64,000 nucleotides of DNA from Beta vulgaris subsp. vulgaris (Eukaryota; Streptophyta; Magnoliopsida; Caryophyllales; Amaranthaceae). The position numbers and the translations under genes are program-made. Positions 44,903 through 57,137 of this stretch are shown here, piece after piece. The notes under the pieces are model-generated. The model did not search any database. It worked only from the letters and a program-made list of their open reading frames with translations, and had not been told where the DNA came from. Within the stretch, counting starts at the first letter, position 1, and each line of letters begins with the position of its first letter. The DNA is taken from the NCBI RefSeq assembly GCF_026745355.1, contig NC_079208.1, positions 58,204,892-58,268,891 on the forward strand. Direction: 5' to 3'.

Positions 44903-45775
44903 TTGGAACTCTACCCCATGTTTGAACCAGAGAAAGAGCATCACAACTTGATCCTATGCAAGACTTTAATGGCTACTCGACAAGCTTCACTAGATCAAGA
45001 GCAAAGTGAAAATTTGTTCCAAACACGTTGCCTCGTCAATGGTAAGACCTTTTCGGTTATTTTTTATAGTGGTTCATGTATTAACGTGTATGCTATTTCT
45101 ATGGTGAATGATGCACGATTACCTACTCAACCACATCCTAAACCATGCAAGTTGAATTGGTTGGATGCGGCTACTGGTGTGTGGGTTAATAAACAAGCCC
45201 TTGTCTCTTTTCAAATTGGAGGATACATGGAAAGATTGTGGAGTGATGTGGTACCAATGACAGCTTGTTCTTTACTTCTTGAACGTCCATAACAGTGGGA
45301 TAGAAGTGTGATTCACTATGGGAGGGACAACATATGTTCGGTTCTTATGAATGGGGAAATAAATTGGCTTGAAATCACAACCACCTAATCATGTTCCTAT
45401 GGTCAGTAAGGAGAGTGTTGGGGATGCTTTGCCTATGTCCTTAGATGCTGCTCCTGAGGGTGCTCATACTTAGCTTGTTTATGTTCATGTAGGAATGAAG
45501 TGCCAGAGGTGCCTACAACAAAGGAGAGGCGCAATAACTTGCTGCAAATGCACCATGCTACTAGCTTGGATGTTGGAGACTATGTTTGGCTTTCTTTGGC
45601 TGCACAAAAACTCCACATTAATCACAACCATGATGAACCAATGAAGAAGAGTCATTTGAAGTTGTTCACAAGCTTGGATATGAAACGTATAAGGTGCTGC
45701 TAGGAAATGGAACTTATGCTACATTGGGTGCAAAAGACCTTGTTCCTTACTTTGACAAAACTTGAGGTCAAGTTT
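44903..45775 (+). pseudogene. Ty3/gypsy pol remnant: protease and integrase tail, RT deleted
   Basis: 44903-45292 contains ENLFQTRCLVNGKTFSVIFY, then SGSCINVYA, KLNWLDAATGVWVNKQALVS and DVVPMTACSLLLERP, the gypsy retropepsin pattern. The catalytic Asp before SGS/GGS is Tyr. The frame stops at the P of the ERP motif. From about 45500, DVGDYVWLSL leads to a tail in another frame (LRSSFFGEGEYDA) typical of the integrase C-terminus. Reverse transcriptase, RNase H and the integrase core are missing, so it is an internally deleted relic. Confidence 0.7.
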
Positions 45776-45911
45776 CTTTGGAGAAGGGGAGTATGATGCA
45801 TGGCAAGTGCAAACAGTACTTCATCACTTATGTTTAATTGCTTTCTTAGGTTGTTGCATGGTTTTACTTTACTCTTAAAGTGAAGGTTTTTACATGTAAG
45901 CAAATATGTTA

Positions 45912-46877
45912 GGGCCTGTTTGGTTCATAAAACTGGAATGGAATGGTATGGAGATACATACCAGGGTGGTATGGATTCATATACCCATATTCATTCTAAA
46001 TTGTTTGGTTCAATCTTGTAATGGATCATATGTCCATTCAAAGTGTTTGGTCTAATCTTGGAATGGTTTCTAAGTCTAGTTTAAATTTTTATTTTTTTAT
46101 TTTTAACTGTAAGAATATTATGAAGTATGAATTTAGCACTAAAAATATACAGTAATTTGCATACATATATAAGAAAAAAAAATAGTCATGCTTGAACTAA
46201 TACCCAGAAAAGAACAAAAATATCCAAAAAAAAAAAGACCCAGAAAAAAAAAGACCCAGAAGAAAAGAAAATGAAAAAAAAATACCCAGAAGAAAAGAAA
46301 ATGAAAAAAATACCCACAAGAAAAGAAAAAGAAAAAAACCCAGAAAATAAGAAAAGAAAAGAAAGTAGAAGACGAAGTAGTATCAGATTAAAGCAATAAA
46401 CAAAGAAGAGTTTTGACGAAGCAGCATCATTCAACCAACACGGAAGGAAGCATGAGAGAACAATATGCCACTAACTAGAAAATTAGATAAATTTTCCAAA
46501 AAAAAAAATTTCAAAAACAAATAAAAAATCCTATTATTTACAGTTGAAAAAAAAATGAAAACACCCATTATAATGGCAGTCACGGAATAAGAACGACGTC
46601 GAAGTAGAAAACGACACTGAAGGAGATGAACAATGCTAGAGTAGAAGAAATAGGTAGTTGAAATTTCTCTTCCTCTACTTTAGGGTTTGATACTTGTAGG
46701 AATGGAGTTAGAAACTTTGGGGGGTTGGTGGGTATGAGATTCAGGGGATTTGGGGTGGAATTAGAATCCAAGGAGTACGAGGTTCCATACCAAATCACCT
46801 CAACCAAACACTTGTATGATTTTTAATAGTATGACATCCATTCCAATCCATCCAAATAAGCTCAACCAAACACCCCC
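45912..46877. mobile_element. Harbinger-type non-autonomous element (966 bp), TSD TTA
   Basis: Starts GGGCCTGTTTGGTTCATAA and ends AGCTCAACCAAACACCCCC, flanked by TTA at 45909-45911 and 46878-46880. Subterminal TGGAATGG/CCATTCCA words are inverted between the ends. The interior has an A-rich tandem region (about 46200-46350, units near CCCAGAAGAAAAGAAAATGA) and no supported gene. Confidence 0.75.
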
Positions 46878-46917
46878 TTATTTAATTATGTTAATTAAGT
46901 TAGTCGAGTCTTATTAA

Positions 46918-48106
46918 GGGTGCGTTCTCTTCAACTTATTGGCCCTGAACTTATCTGAACTGAACTTATTGAACCTGAACTGAACTTATTGGAACTTATT
47001 AAACCTGATTGAACCTGATTCAACCAGATTGAAACTTATTGGAACTTATTGACCTGATTGAAACTTATTAGACCTTATTGGCCTAATTGAAACTTATTAG
47101 ACCTTATTGGACCTGATTGAAACTTGTTAGACCTTAATGGACCTGATTGAAACTTATTTGACCTTATTAGACAGAAAAATTGATCATTAATAACATAAAT
47201 ATTACCCCTAACGTAAATACTACCTCTCAAAATTTATTATGAAGTAATAATTATTAAAATTCGTCCTTTAAAAAAATAATGATTATTAATTATCTCTTAT
47301 GATAATTAATTTTTAAAAAAAATTTACTGTTTATATATTTTCCTATACATAACTTTCACCACTAATATATCTAATAATCTTGTTTTGATTTTATAAAGCA
47401 CTAGTAGAAAATCAAAAGTTGATTAGCATTTATTGCTAACAATTTAAAATTGGCACATATGAAAAATTCTCACTCCACTTTCATTTATGTGAAGGTAGTA
47501 GAATGCATTAACTCCTTATCTCTCACTTGTTACTTGTACCCAATTACATATTATGCATTATTATAAAAGAGGGAGAAAATAAAAAAAAATAAAAAGAAAG
47601 AGAGAAAAAATCAGCTAATATTATTTAATAATAATATAATCAGCTAATAGTAATATGAATAATCAAATAATAGACAATAATACAAGTATAATACTATATA
47701 TTGTGGTACTTTAATAAAAAAATTCTAATAATAACATAATCAGCTAATAGTAATATGAATAATAAAATAATAGACAATAGTTTAAATATTTAATAAAATA
47801 ATAGACACTAACACAAGTATAATACTATATAATCATTGTGGTACTTTAATTAAAATTCTAATAATAACATAACCAGCTAATAGTGATATGAAATTATGAA
47901 TGATAAAAATAAAATAATGGACAATAATACAAATGTTTATTGAACATTGACTATTTGGACCTTATTAGACCTGATTGGAACTTATTGCACTTAATTGGAA
48001 CTTTTTGGACCTTATTAGACCTTATTGGAACTTATTGCCCTTATTGCAACTTATCTGAACTTATTGGACCTGAAACTTAATTTTTTAAGTTGAGGAGAAC
48101 GCACCC
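46918..48106. mobile_element. Non-autonomous PIF/Harbinger element, copy 2 (1.19 kb)
   Basis: Starts GGGTGCGTTCTCTTCAACTT and ends AAGTTGAGGAGAACGCACCC, with TAA at 46915-46917 and 48107-48109. It has the same subterminal ACTTATTGGACCTGATTG arrays and AT-rich core as 3765-5352, but lacks that copy's coding-like insert. Confidence 0.82.
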
Positions 48107-48396
48107 TAAGTTCAGCAAATAAGTGGTCCGAAAATATCTTGAGATAATTCGGCCAAGCTAGGGTGTTTTAATGTCTTTGTGTTCCAAAAATGCAAGTTGG
48201 CATCGAGTTGTAATAGTTTTCTTATTTCATTTAGGCGTGTAAGCAGATTTAGGGTTGATTTGTTGTTTTCTTAAGCTCTCCTTTATTCTCTCATAAAATC
48301 AAGGAATTAAGATGCAAAGTGCTAACACATTAATTCACTATACAATATACATTCTAAAAAAGTCGTGTAGGTGGGCTAACACATAAACAAAAACAA

Positions 48397-51145
48397 TCAA
48401 TAACAAACAATTTCATCCAATATCTCATTAAAAATCAAATCTTCCAAATCTAAGCCAAGACCTTCAGTATCCATTTGAAGATTAACCCAACCATTCTTAT
48501 CATTTGATAAGTCATGGGACATTGCAAGATCAAGTGATGGGTCTAACTCTGGCTTCCAATTTAGCAACTTCTCGACAAATTCCCAAACATCTACAACAAT
48601 ATGGTTTTTCTCGTTTGTCTTAGGACAAATATGGCACCAATATGACAATGCTTTGGGGTAATATACGTTGGATCTCTCATCAATATCAATTAACGCCTCG
48701 TTGATCAAATCAAACAAGATTTTACGGTGAGATTCGGACACGAAAACTGCTACATCTTTGTTTGATGATTTAGGCTCAAAAGGGCAACAAACCTCAATCC
48801 CATCAAAAAGTGCAGGATCAAGTGGTTGATTTTGTGAATGCCATGTTTCACGTTGGTATGCTGCTGCTGTGGTGATGCCTATTATATCAAGAACATATTT
48901 CACATACTGTAATTCTTCGTTATAGTTGTCCACCAAAAACTGATCATCCAAGTGTTGAGTGTACTCTATATTTTCAGATAATGTATGTGTTCTCATTGAG
49001 ACCAATGATGATTCTGCAAAACAACAATGGATAATTAGTACTATATCATAACATTGTAAATTTGTAACTGGTTAATTTCACTCAAACAACATACTATAGT
49101 ATTAGATTTTCTATATAGTACTTTCATTGTTTAAGAAAAATTTACCTTCCATGATTAAACAGTCCATATTTTCGATCTCATTCGTTTGAGAACGAACCTC
49201 TAGGACTGAAGTTGAAGTAACCCCATCATTTGCTTCATCGCTAGTTGTTTCAAAACTCCGCCTTTGCTCAACAATGAAGCTATTTTCCTTTTCATCTGAT
49301 TGTGATTCACTGAAACTCAGAAATTTTCTAGGAGAATCAAGCCTTAATCCCGGTCCTTCCCCACGAATAGTGTTATTCCATCTTTCAAGACTAGCTCGAG
49401 ATGGATCATCACTCATAGTGAATGAATTAGACTCACTCTCAGAGAAATCGAGTCTCTCTTTGGAAGATCGTCTACCATGAAGATCATTCAATAACACATA
49501 TTCCTTCTCATTCATTAACCTAAAGCTCTTAGATAGATGCTTCTTAATAGCTTTTGTACTTGTACTATCAAACAAATAACCATATTTTTCCAAGGACTCT
49601 GTAAGAGATGATGATCTTATGAAACCTTGTGACTTGGCCTTTTGAAGGCCGCGTCCATTGCTAGATATAGGCCAAACTTCGTTGTGCTTATGCTCGACTT
49701 TGCTAGGTGGTGTTGTCCCGAAGTTAGAAGGACTCCGTGAAGGAAATGTACCAGACTTAACCAACCTTGGCTTTCTTCTTGGAGGACTGTCCTGTAAAAA
49801 CTTAACGAATAAGTCTTGATCTACTCTAAATAACTCTAAAACACCCACAAAATCATCTTCCTTCTTCGAATCCTTGTGTTTAAGGTTTGTTCCGTGTTTC
49901 ATATTGCTCGAATCTTCAACTTTAGTAATGCTTTTGATCAATTTTGGATTTGCCTTAAGAAGAGACATCAAGGTTGGAGCACTATCATCAACATTGTACT
50001 TCTCATGGCTTTGAAACTCAGATTCTTGAATAAGAAAATCTGGATTTGTTGAGTTGTCTTTCTCCTTCATAAGCGCTCTAATTCTAGCTTTGATAGACCT
50101 CTTGCTTGTTGAGCCATTTCTAGTAGAACTCGAATTGACCTGATCACGACCAATTTACTCGTTAATCACTTTTGTGGATCATGTAACAACAAAGGATAGA
50201 AGTTCTTGAAATTGTGTCCACAAAAATCTAGAAACTATACTTCCTACTATCCAAAATTAATATCCACAATACTTATTACAGGATGTATGTTTAACAAATT
50301 TCGTCACATTTTCTAAATACAAATTAAACTCGCTTGCGAGTAAATAAGTAAACGGATATATGGTAGAAACTGAGAAACATTACAACTATTAAAAGTGTTT
50401 ATTTAGTTGGGACAACTTGATAACTATTTATAGACTCAGTGAGTATTAAAATCTCTATATTTCAATAAGTATAATTATCTCCACTAATTAACCAAGTTAT
50501 CTAATGCCACTTTTTTTTTATTAGGAAAGATAATTGGTCCAAAAACTAACTCCTACTAGACTACTCGCCTGCAGGGCAGGCCAGCTCAGAGGCTGGGTAC
50601 AAAGCTAAACAGCCCATAATTAAATGCCCAACATATTGTTGGGCTGAGAATTCGAATTCTCGACAATGTCTGGAATTCAGGGTGGTACTCCACTAAACTA
50701 CCACATCTCCCTCTAATGCCAATTTAAGAATTCCTTCTTCCTTTAATTTCAAAATTAAATTAACTCCACAAGAAGAAAAATTCTTACAGAAGCAGAGTAC
50801 TTTATGATGGAATCCTCCTGCAATTCTAGAGTTTTGCTGGTTAAATGCTCTTCTTCTGGCTTTATTCCTTTACCTACATAAAATAAAATTGGATATTCAA
50901 AATTCATTAAAAACATATAAAAAAAGAACAAAAATGGAAAAATAAAAGGTGGGATTTTTTTTTTTCCTTTTCATTAATTTGCTGGACTTACTTTTTGTTG
51001 ATTTTTCATGCTTATTGTAAGGAAGCTTTTTTCTGAAGTTATCCCATGGATGATAATCAAGCATTCGAAATACAGTCCATATACATCCTGGATGATCATC
51101 TTCAACTCTTACATATGAGTGTTTTCGCCATAAATGTTTTCCCAT
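48397..51145 (-). CDS. TRM/LONGIFOLIA-type protein with DUF4378
   Basis: Exons 50992-51145, 50788-50873, 49146-50139 and 48397-49013 join in frame (all GT-AG) to give 616 residues. The N-terminus MGKHLWRKHS then HPGCIWTVFRMLDYHPWDNF is the conserved start of the TRM32-like subgroup. A basic SIKARIRALM segment opens exon 3. The Ser-rich, disordered middle contains PPRRKPRLVKSGTFPSRSPS. Exon 4 is the DUF4378 domain (about residues 440-610: LQYVKYVLDIIGITTAAAYQ, LFDLINEAL, WVNLQMDTEGLGLDLEDLIF). TRM proteins bind TON1 and microtubules and help set division planes and cell shape. Which TRM this is cannot be settled here. The last MITE, at 46918-48106, ends 290 bp beyond the stop. Confidence 0.87.
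50520..50715 (-). mobile_element. tRNA-derived SINE in intron 2 of the TRM gene
   Basis: Read on the minus strand from about 50712: GATGTGGTAGTTTAGTGGAG (box A) and, about 45 nt later, GAGAATTCGAATTCTCAGCC (box B). The body ends near 50530 at AAAAACTAACTCC. This is the standard layout of a plant tRNA-derived SINE. Confidence 0.6.
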
Positions 51146-53248
51146 CTTTAATAATTACACCTGAAAATTCACAAAATCCCATATATAATTATATGGAAAA
51201 TGATAAATACAACGCTAACGGTTGCACCTAAGAACCTAAAAGAGGAAATTTTAAGTAATATACTAATATTCAAACATTAATTACATCGATTGACGTGTAA
51301 TTGTGACATAAATTCACAACTTAATATCGTTTTAGTAAATGTATTTAATACTTATATACAACCTTAAGGATTGTATGTATGATTATCCTTATTATATTTA
51401 TCAAACCCCATCGAATTTGATATTTTCAAAACAGAGCATAAAGAATGAAGTTTGCATAAAAATTGCAGGGTTTATGAGCTGTTAAAATATAAACTTTGCC
51501 CAGAAAAAATCATTTTAACAGTAATTAACACATAGTTCTAATTAATAAAGCTATATATTAAGAAAAGATTAATTTACCTGAGAAGAAGAGATCACAGAGA
51601 ACTAGAGAAGCTAATTTTTTGTGAAGGGTTGAGATAAGCAGTAGTTAAGGGAGGATTAATGGTGATTAAATGAAAAAACAAAAAAATGGGTTGGTAACAA
51701 AAGAAGAAATAGTGAGAGTATTAAATATGTTAATATACGTTGCTTCAACGTAAACAAGGTTGACCTGAGAAAAGAAGATGAAGAAGTTGAAGAAGAAGAT
51801 AGACTGGTCTTGTTTGTCTGCTTTAATTTTGGAAGAATTTTACCAGCGAAGACCTGTTAGATTATCATCTGGGTTTGGAAATGTAATCCTTTTTACGCGC
51901 CAAGTAAGTCTTTTTCCTTGTTTTTTTGTCCCTTTTTCTGTTTCCAACTGTAATTTGGAATTGAGATTGGAATTTTTGAGAGTTGAGATGTACTACTCTT
52001 TTTTGCTTTATGTAAAATTAATAAATCACTTTCATGAGAGCCTTGAGAGGGATGTAGGATGTATATAATACACTCAATATTATATTTTAAATGATATATA
52101 AGCATTTTTAGTACAACCGTTGTGCTATGTGAAAATACAACTCTTTCACAACTCCAGAAAAATATAAACAGGGTTCCTTTGGTAATTAATGAAAAAGAAA
52201 TAGACTTTTCAGTCTATTTTTTTGGCCCGTCTGATTTTGGCTCGAAAAGTCCGCTAATTTTGGCAAAATATCTTTAGTTGAAAGCAGTGCATTAATCATA
52301 TACCTGACAGACTATTTTTTTGCCCATTTGTTTATTTGGAGCTCTACTTATTATGTGATTATGCTCATTTGGAGGTTTCTAATGAACAATGAGCAAAGAA
52401 ATAGCCTTGGATGTACCATAAACATGATATATCCGAGTGTATGATACAAAATTTTAAAAATTTAGTTATTCTGTGTAAGATTTACAACGATGGTAGGAGA
52501 TTGGTTTTAGTACACCATATTGGGTGTACATTGCGTGCGAATGCTACACTCACATATATTATAGGATTGTGAAGTCTTATTCGCTTAAATTTCTTTCAAA
52601 TGGTTGTGTCACTTGTATGTGGCATTTTAGGTTTAAGTGAATCCAATAGTAGTTTATCTTAGGTTCACTTTTAAATTTTACTTAAGTATTAACGTGGGGT
52701 TTGGTTGACGGTTGTAGTTTGTAGACCGTAGTCAATTCTGAGTTTCATCCAACAAGCAAACTACTTGTCATGATTGTTAGTAATCTTGTTAGGTAATTTA
52801 ATGTTGCCCCACGAAGAAATCGATTTGTTGATGAATGGTGAATTTTCTTAATTTTCCTTGAAACGTTTTGTTGTGTATATACGTTGGCAACTACTTTACC
52901 CCCATATAGAAATATTTGATGTGAATAATTTTGGTTATGAAATTGGGACAAACATTCTATCAAGTTATTCAATTATAAATGATTGAAGTACTAAAGTGTT
53001 GTCTTCCGTCAAAAAGAAAAAATGATTAATCATTGTCAATCAACAAACTCAATTTAGACATAAAGTTATATATTTTCAGGATTTTTAATCTAAATTATTA
53101 TAGTATAAAACTATATGTTCATAACCTGATAGGAGGAATAGAGTTTAATTTTCGGTGTCATTTGTTTTCACGTTTAGAAATTTTTATTATTTGCCTTTGT
53201 ACATGGTCCAACCCCGAAACCAAAGTACTTAATAGGAGGGGGAAATAG
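51146..53248. other. Spacer without a supported gene
   Basis: Contains the TRM promoter side (no clear TATA). A dispersed repeat at about 51270-51390 matches about 60500-60600 (TTACATCG(A/G)TTGA, AAATTCACAACTTA, GCAACC/ACAACCTTAAGGA). An open frame at 51778-52068 beginning MKKLKKKIDWSCLSALILEE has no recognised motif. The rest is AT-rich. Confidence 0.45.
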
Positions 53249-53495
53249 TAGAGCTAATCATGAGCCAGGCCAGGCCGTGGCAAAAAAAAAAAATTGCCCA
53301 TTGGTCGGGTCGGGCCGGGCCGGATATTTGTGCCCAAAGCCCGTTATTTTTCGGGCCAAAAAATAGACTAAAAAATCGTTTTTGGCTTGTCCAAAGTCCG
53401 CCCAAAGTCAAAAAAATTCGAGTCGAGCCCGACCACGAGTCGAAAAATCTTGTCCATAACCCGGTCCAAAATCGGGCCGGGAATGATAAGCTCTA
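53249..53495 (+). mobile_element. GC-rich hAT-type MITE (247 bp) with 8-bp TSD
   Basis: The TSD GGAAATAG is at 53241-53248 and 53496-53503. The ends are TAGAGCTAATCATGAGCC and GGGAATGATAAGCTCTA. The interior alternates GGGCCGGGCC and CCCAAAGCCCG words. An 8-bp TSD with TAG ends suggests hAT. Relatives lie at 28287 and 10355. Confidence 0.75.
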
Positions 53496-54509
53496 GGAAA
53501 TAGTAAGGAAAATCCTTCAAAGTTATTTGGTGAAATATGAATCCCTAACCTTGAGGTCATGATGTGAAATTCGCACGAATAAATCAAGTCAAGCTTGTTA
53601 TACGTTTATAAGTTTTAATTGCCATCTACCCTTTATGTGTATACATTAGTTGGAAAGCCAATTTGTTCAACTACTTTAGCAAAAAAAAGCTTCAACTGCC
53701 TAGCAATATTGTGAATATGATTAAGAATTGTCTATTGATTTAACTACGAGCCAAATAGTAGGTATACTGTAACTGTTGCACTCTACTCAATGGAATCCAT
53801 AGTGATCAAGTCCAACATAATTATAAAGTGTGGTAGTATGAACTTTTATCACCAATAAATTAGTAATGTACAATATGTAGCGTTTAATTTTTATGGTAAA
53901 AGTCTATTATCGGATTGTTGAACTGCTCACTCCAGCTGACCAACCAAACCCAACATAAGTTTTGTACATCTTTGATTTCTATAAAGATTAGGAACCTCAA
54001 CAACCATAAATGCCCCCACATTTCACATATAAATCAAATTAAATGGCTGAGTTTCTGCTATCCCAAAAAAATAAAAAAAACCATAAGAAGCTGGTTTCTG
54101 AATTCTCAGGCTCCAAAAGTTTCCTTATAATATTGCAGACAGTAACGATACACAAAATAATATTGCAATCCTTTTTCCTTGGTAGATTTGCTTTTTAAGA
54201 GGCAAAACAAAGTCCAAGTTTTTTCACCAAAAAAAAAAGTCCAAGGTTTGATCTTTCGACAAATAAACGAGGGTTCTAAATTTCTATGTATCTTTTATGA
54301 TGCGGGTTTTTGCTAGATTTGTGTTAATGTTCATTTTTATAATAACAAATTTAAAGATTTTAGATGTAAATAAAAATGTTAAGGATCAAATTGATCATTG
54401 TGACCAAAAAACCACAAATATAAACAATCAAAAGAGTACCCAATATGGCAATATGCTTAACTGTTTACTAGAGAATCACTGCCAAAAATATGTTGAAAAA
54501 TGTTAGAGT

Positions 54510-54678
54510 TTGTCTTGTAAGAGACCGTCTATTTCTAAATTAAAATTAGACAATAGTAAGCCTAATATTTAAAACAGAATTAGCTCAATAATGAGTAGGT
54601 TAATTTCTTTGAGTGACTAGTTTAATCCATTTAGTGACTAGATCTACTTTTATATTAAAATTAGACTGTCTCTTTTAA
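54510..54678. mobile_element. MITE-like repeat of the AGAGAC(T/C)GTCT family, copy 2
   Basis: Left end TTGTAAGAGACCGTCTA, right end TTAGACTGTCTCTTTT, so the TIR is clearer than in the copy at 18506. It shares AGTGACTAGTTTAATCCATT with that copy. Confidence 0.55.
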
Positions 54679-54753
54679 TAATTTTTGAAAATGTTATATG
54701 TATGATCTACCACCAGAATTTTATATAAAAAAAATCTAGTTGTTAATTGTCAT

Positions 54754-55191
54754 TGTTGAAGCTGTGATGTATAGCGCACACCACATGTGAGTGTCCTACA
54801 TTGATTAAATAAGAGAGATGGGTTCACTTTATAATGCAAATGGGTTACTCCCCTTATTGTCATATGGTTGACCTCTTTTGCTGTGAAGTGGACTCTCTCT
54901 CCTGTTGTGTCCCCATATTTAACATGGTATCAGAGCAGGCCCATATCGGGACCGTTAATACTCTGGGCCAATTGAAAAGGGACCTCACATGTGAGGAGGA
55001 GTGTTAAGCTATGATGTATAGCGCACACCACATGTGATGCCCTACATTGATTAATAAGAGAGATGGGTCACTTTATAATGCAAAGGGGTTACTCCCCTTA
55101 TTGTCATATGGTTTTAAGGTGGAACCTCCTTTGTGTTGTGAAATGGACTCTCTCTCCTTGTGATGGGTGCGGCCCAGACCCATATTTAACA
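54754..55191 (+). mobile_element. Complete TRIM (miniature LTR retrotransposon), 438 bp
   Basis: 5' LTR 54754-54924 and 3' LTR 55002-55191 both begin TGTT and end AACA. They share GATGTATAGCGCACACCACA and TGGTATGG-free TACTCCCCTTATTGTC blocks. Directly after the 5' LTR is TGGTATCAGAGC (54925-54936), the primer-binding site for initiator methionine tRNA. Directly before the 3' LTR is a purine tract GTGAGGAGGAG (54991-55001). Only 77 bp lie between the LTRs and no protein is encoded, as in TRIMs. LTRs differ by several indels, so the insertion is not recent. No clean 5-bp TSD remains. Confidence 0.88.
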
Positions 55192-57137
55192 ATATGGATG
55201 ATTGCTATATGAGTATATGTTATACAAAAAAGTTTTAATTCAGTTCTATTATAATATGCATGATTGCAGATGCCAATTAATATAGTTAGTAAAGTCTTAT
55301 GCTGAAACTAGGATCAAATTCCTTCTAGATCACTATGTTTAATTACTCAACTACACGAAAAAAAAATTACTAGTAATTTATGCATGACCAAATATATGGG
55401 AGCAAATTGAATGTGGGCCTGCGGCTCAGTCGCCTACTTGGCCTGTGGCTTTTGTGTGCCGTTGACTTCCATGTCCGTAGCCATATAAGATTGGCTTACA
55501 AAGAGTCACCATTATGTAGGTTAGATTAGGTAGACTTTGGACTAGGTAATAGAAGTTTTATCAGTTTATATAGGAAAAGTTTGGTCTTAATCATCAAAAA
55601 TCATTTTCAATTAGTTTAAATCAGACTCAATTAGTAAAAGATTTAGACCTATTTTTTTGGACTTATTTTCAGTTCACTTTAGTTAATTTCAGTTTAGTTC
55701 AATTTATCTCTGCAATCTAGTTTCTCTCAGTTCAGTTCAATTCAGTTAATTTTAGTTCAGATAAGTTTAGCTCAGTTTCGCTCATTTCAAAAGAACGGAG
55801 CCTCAGTATGTTGCATACAAAGAAATAAAAGTACACGAGATTCAATAGGAATCAGTATTAATTAGAAGAATGATCTTTTTTACGGATTTTTCACCAGTTA
55901 CCCCTGAGTTTTCTCAATATTCACTTGGTACACTCGAGTTTTCCAAAATTCATCACCAGGTGTCCCTATGTTTTTGAAATTAAAAATCATCAGAATACCC
56001 TTAATGACTAATGATTGTCAACTTCTTTAGTCACTAAGGCTAAATCAACCACTAACTAACCTAATTAACACTAATTAATCCTAATTAATTCCTATTAACT
56101 CTAATTAAATCCTAATTAACCTACAGCTCCGTTGTGGTTGCAGTCGGTGTTCTGATTGTTTTTCACCAGCATTGTGGTTAAAATCGGTGTTGGTGCAACT
56201 CCGCCTTTAAGGCGTTGTTGTAGTTACAATTAGTGTTACTTCAGCTCCACTATTTACAAAAGGAATGACTCATGTGTTAGGCATGTGACTTTTGCTAATC
56301 GGAAAATTGTGGTCAATGCAAGAGAAAACCGGTTTGGTAATAGTCAACAGTGGTTTTGTAAAGCTAAGGTATTTTGGACACTTTTGCTTAGTTAAGATAG
56401 TTTATTACAAAGTACCTAAAGTTGTGGTAGTTTGGGACAAAAAATCCTTAGAAGAATTAATAACCAACAAAAATCCGTTTTGATAATCAATAAAAAAAAC
56501 TTTTTATCAATAAGAATCTCAATTAAAAATATTTTCAATTTAGTAAAAATTCAAAGCGTTAAGAATGAGGCAGTAATCTTTTATTGTTAAGTATGATAAA
56601 TTATTTTCTAAGAAGGGGTTTATGATAAATTATTTTCTAAAAAGGGGTTTCTAATTTGTAATTTTCTTACTCTTAATAGAAGAAAAAAAGGGAGAAATAA
56701 TCTTAGGCCTAAGCTCAAAAGTCAAACCTCAAATCAAACTTGCATTAATTGATTAATAATGCTGAATTTGGACGTCAGAATGTATCTGAAATTCACAACC
56801 CACTTTGAGCAATTACAAGCTAAATTGAATAAGTATACAAAAGAAAAATTACAAACTAACATCACTCGCAAAAACGACATAAGCCTTGAGTACATACATT
56901 TTTTTTTCCTATTATCAAGAGTTTCCACAGCCTTTGGCGAATGGACTAATCTTTCGCGGGAGTTTGCATGAGTACCTCAAAAGGTAGCATCCATTCTAGC
57001 TAGGTTTTTTTCCATACCCAAAGGCTCAAACCTGAGACCTTAGTTAAAGAGAGTAAATCTTTAACCACTCACGCCAACCTCAATTGGTTGAATAGATACA
57101 TATACATATAGTATTATTACAACAAAATCTACACAAG
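55192..57137. other. Spacer with repeat fragments
   Basis: Contains a half of a FTCAGTT-rich MITE ending CAAAAGAACGGAGCCTCAG (about 55640-55805), one arm of the 30686-type MULE (55883 to about 56120, CGGATTTTTCACCAGTTACC), and a SINE on the minus strand (about 56930-57090). No gene is seen. Confidence 0.5.
56930..57090 (-). mobile_element. tRNA-derived SINE next to the strictosidine-synthase-like gene
   Basis: On the minus strand: GAGGTTGGCGTGAGTGGTTA (box A) and GGTCTCAGGTTTGAGCCTTT (box B), then GGGTATGGAAAAAAACC. This matches the classic plant SINE head. The end of the body is unresolved. Confidence 0.6.

Noticed and set aside
51778..52068. Lys-rich open frame MKKLKKKIDWSC
   Set aside because: No recognised domain, splice partner or promoter. 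Left as spacer.
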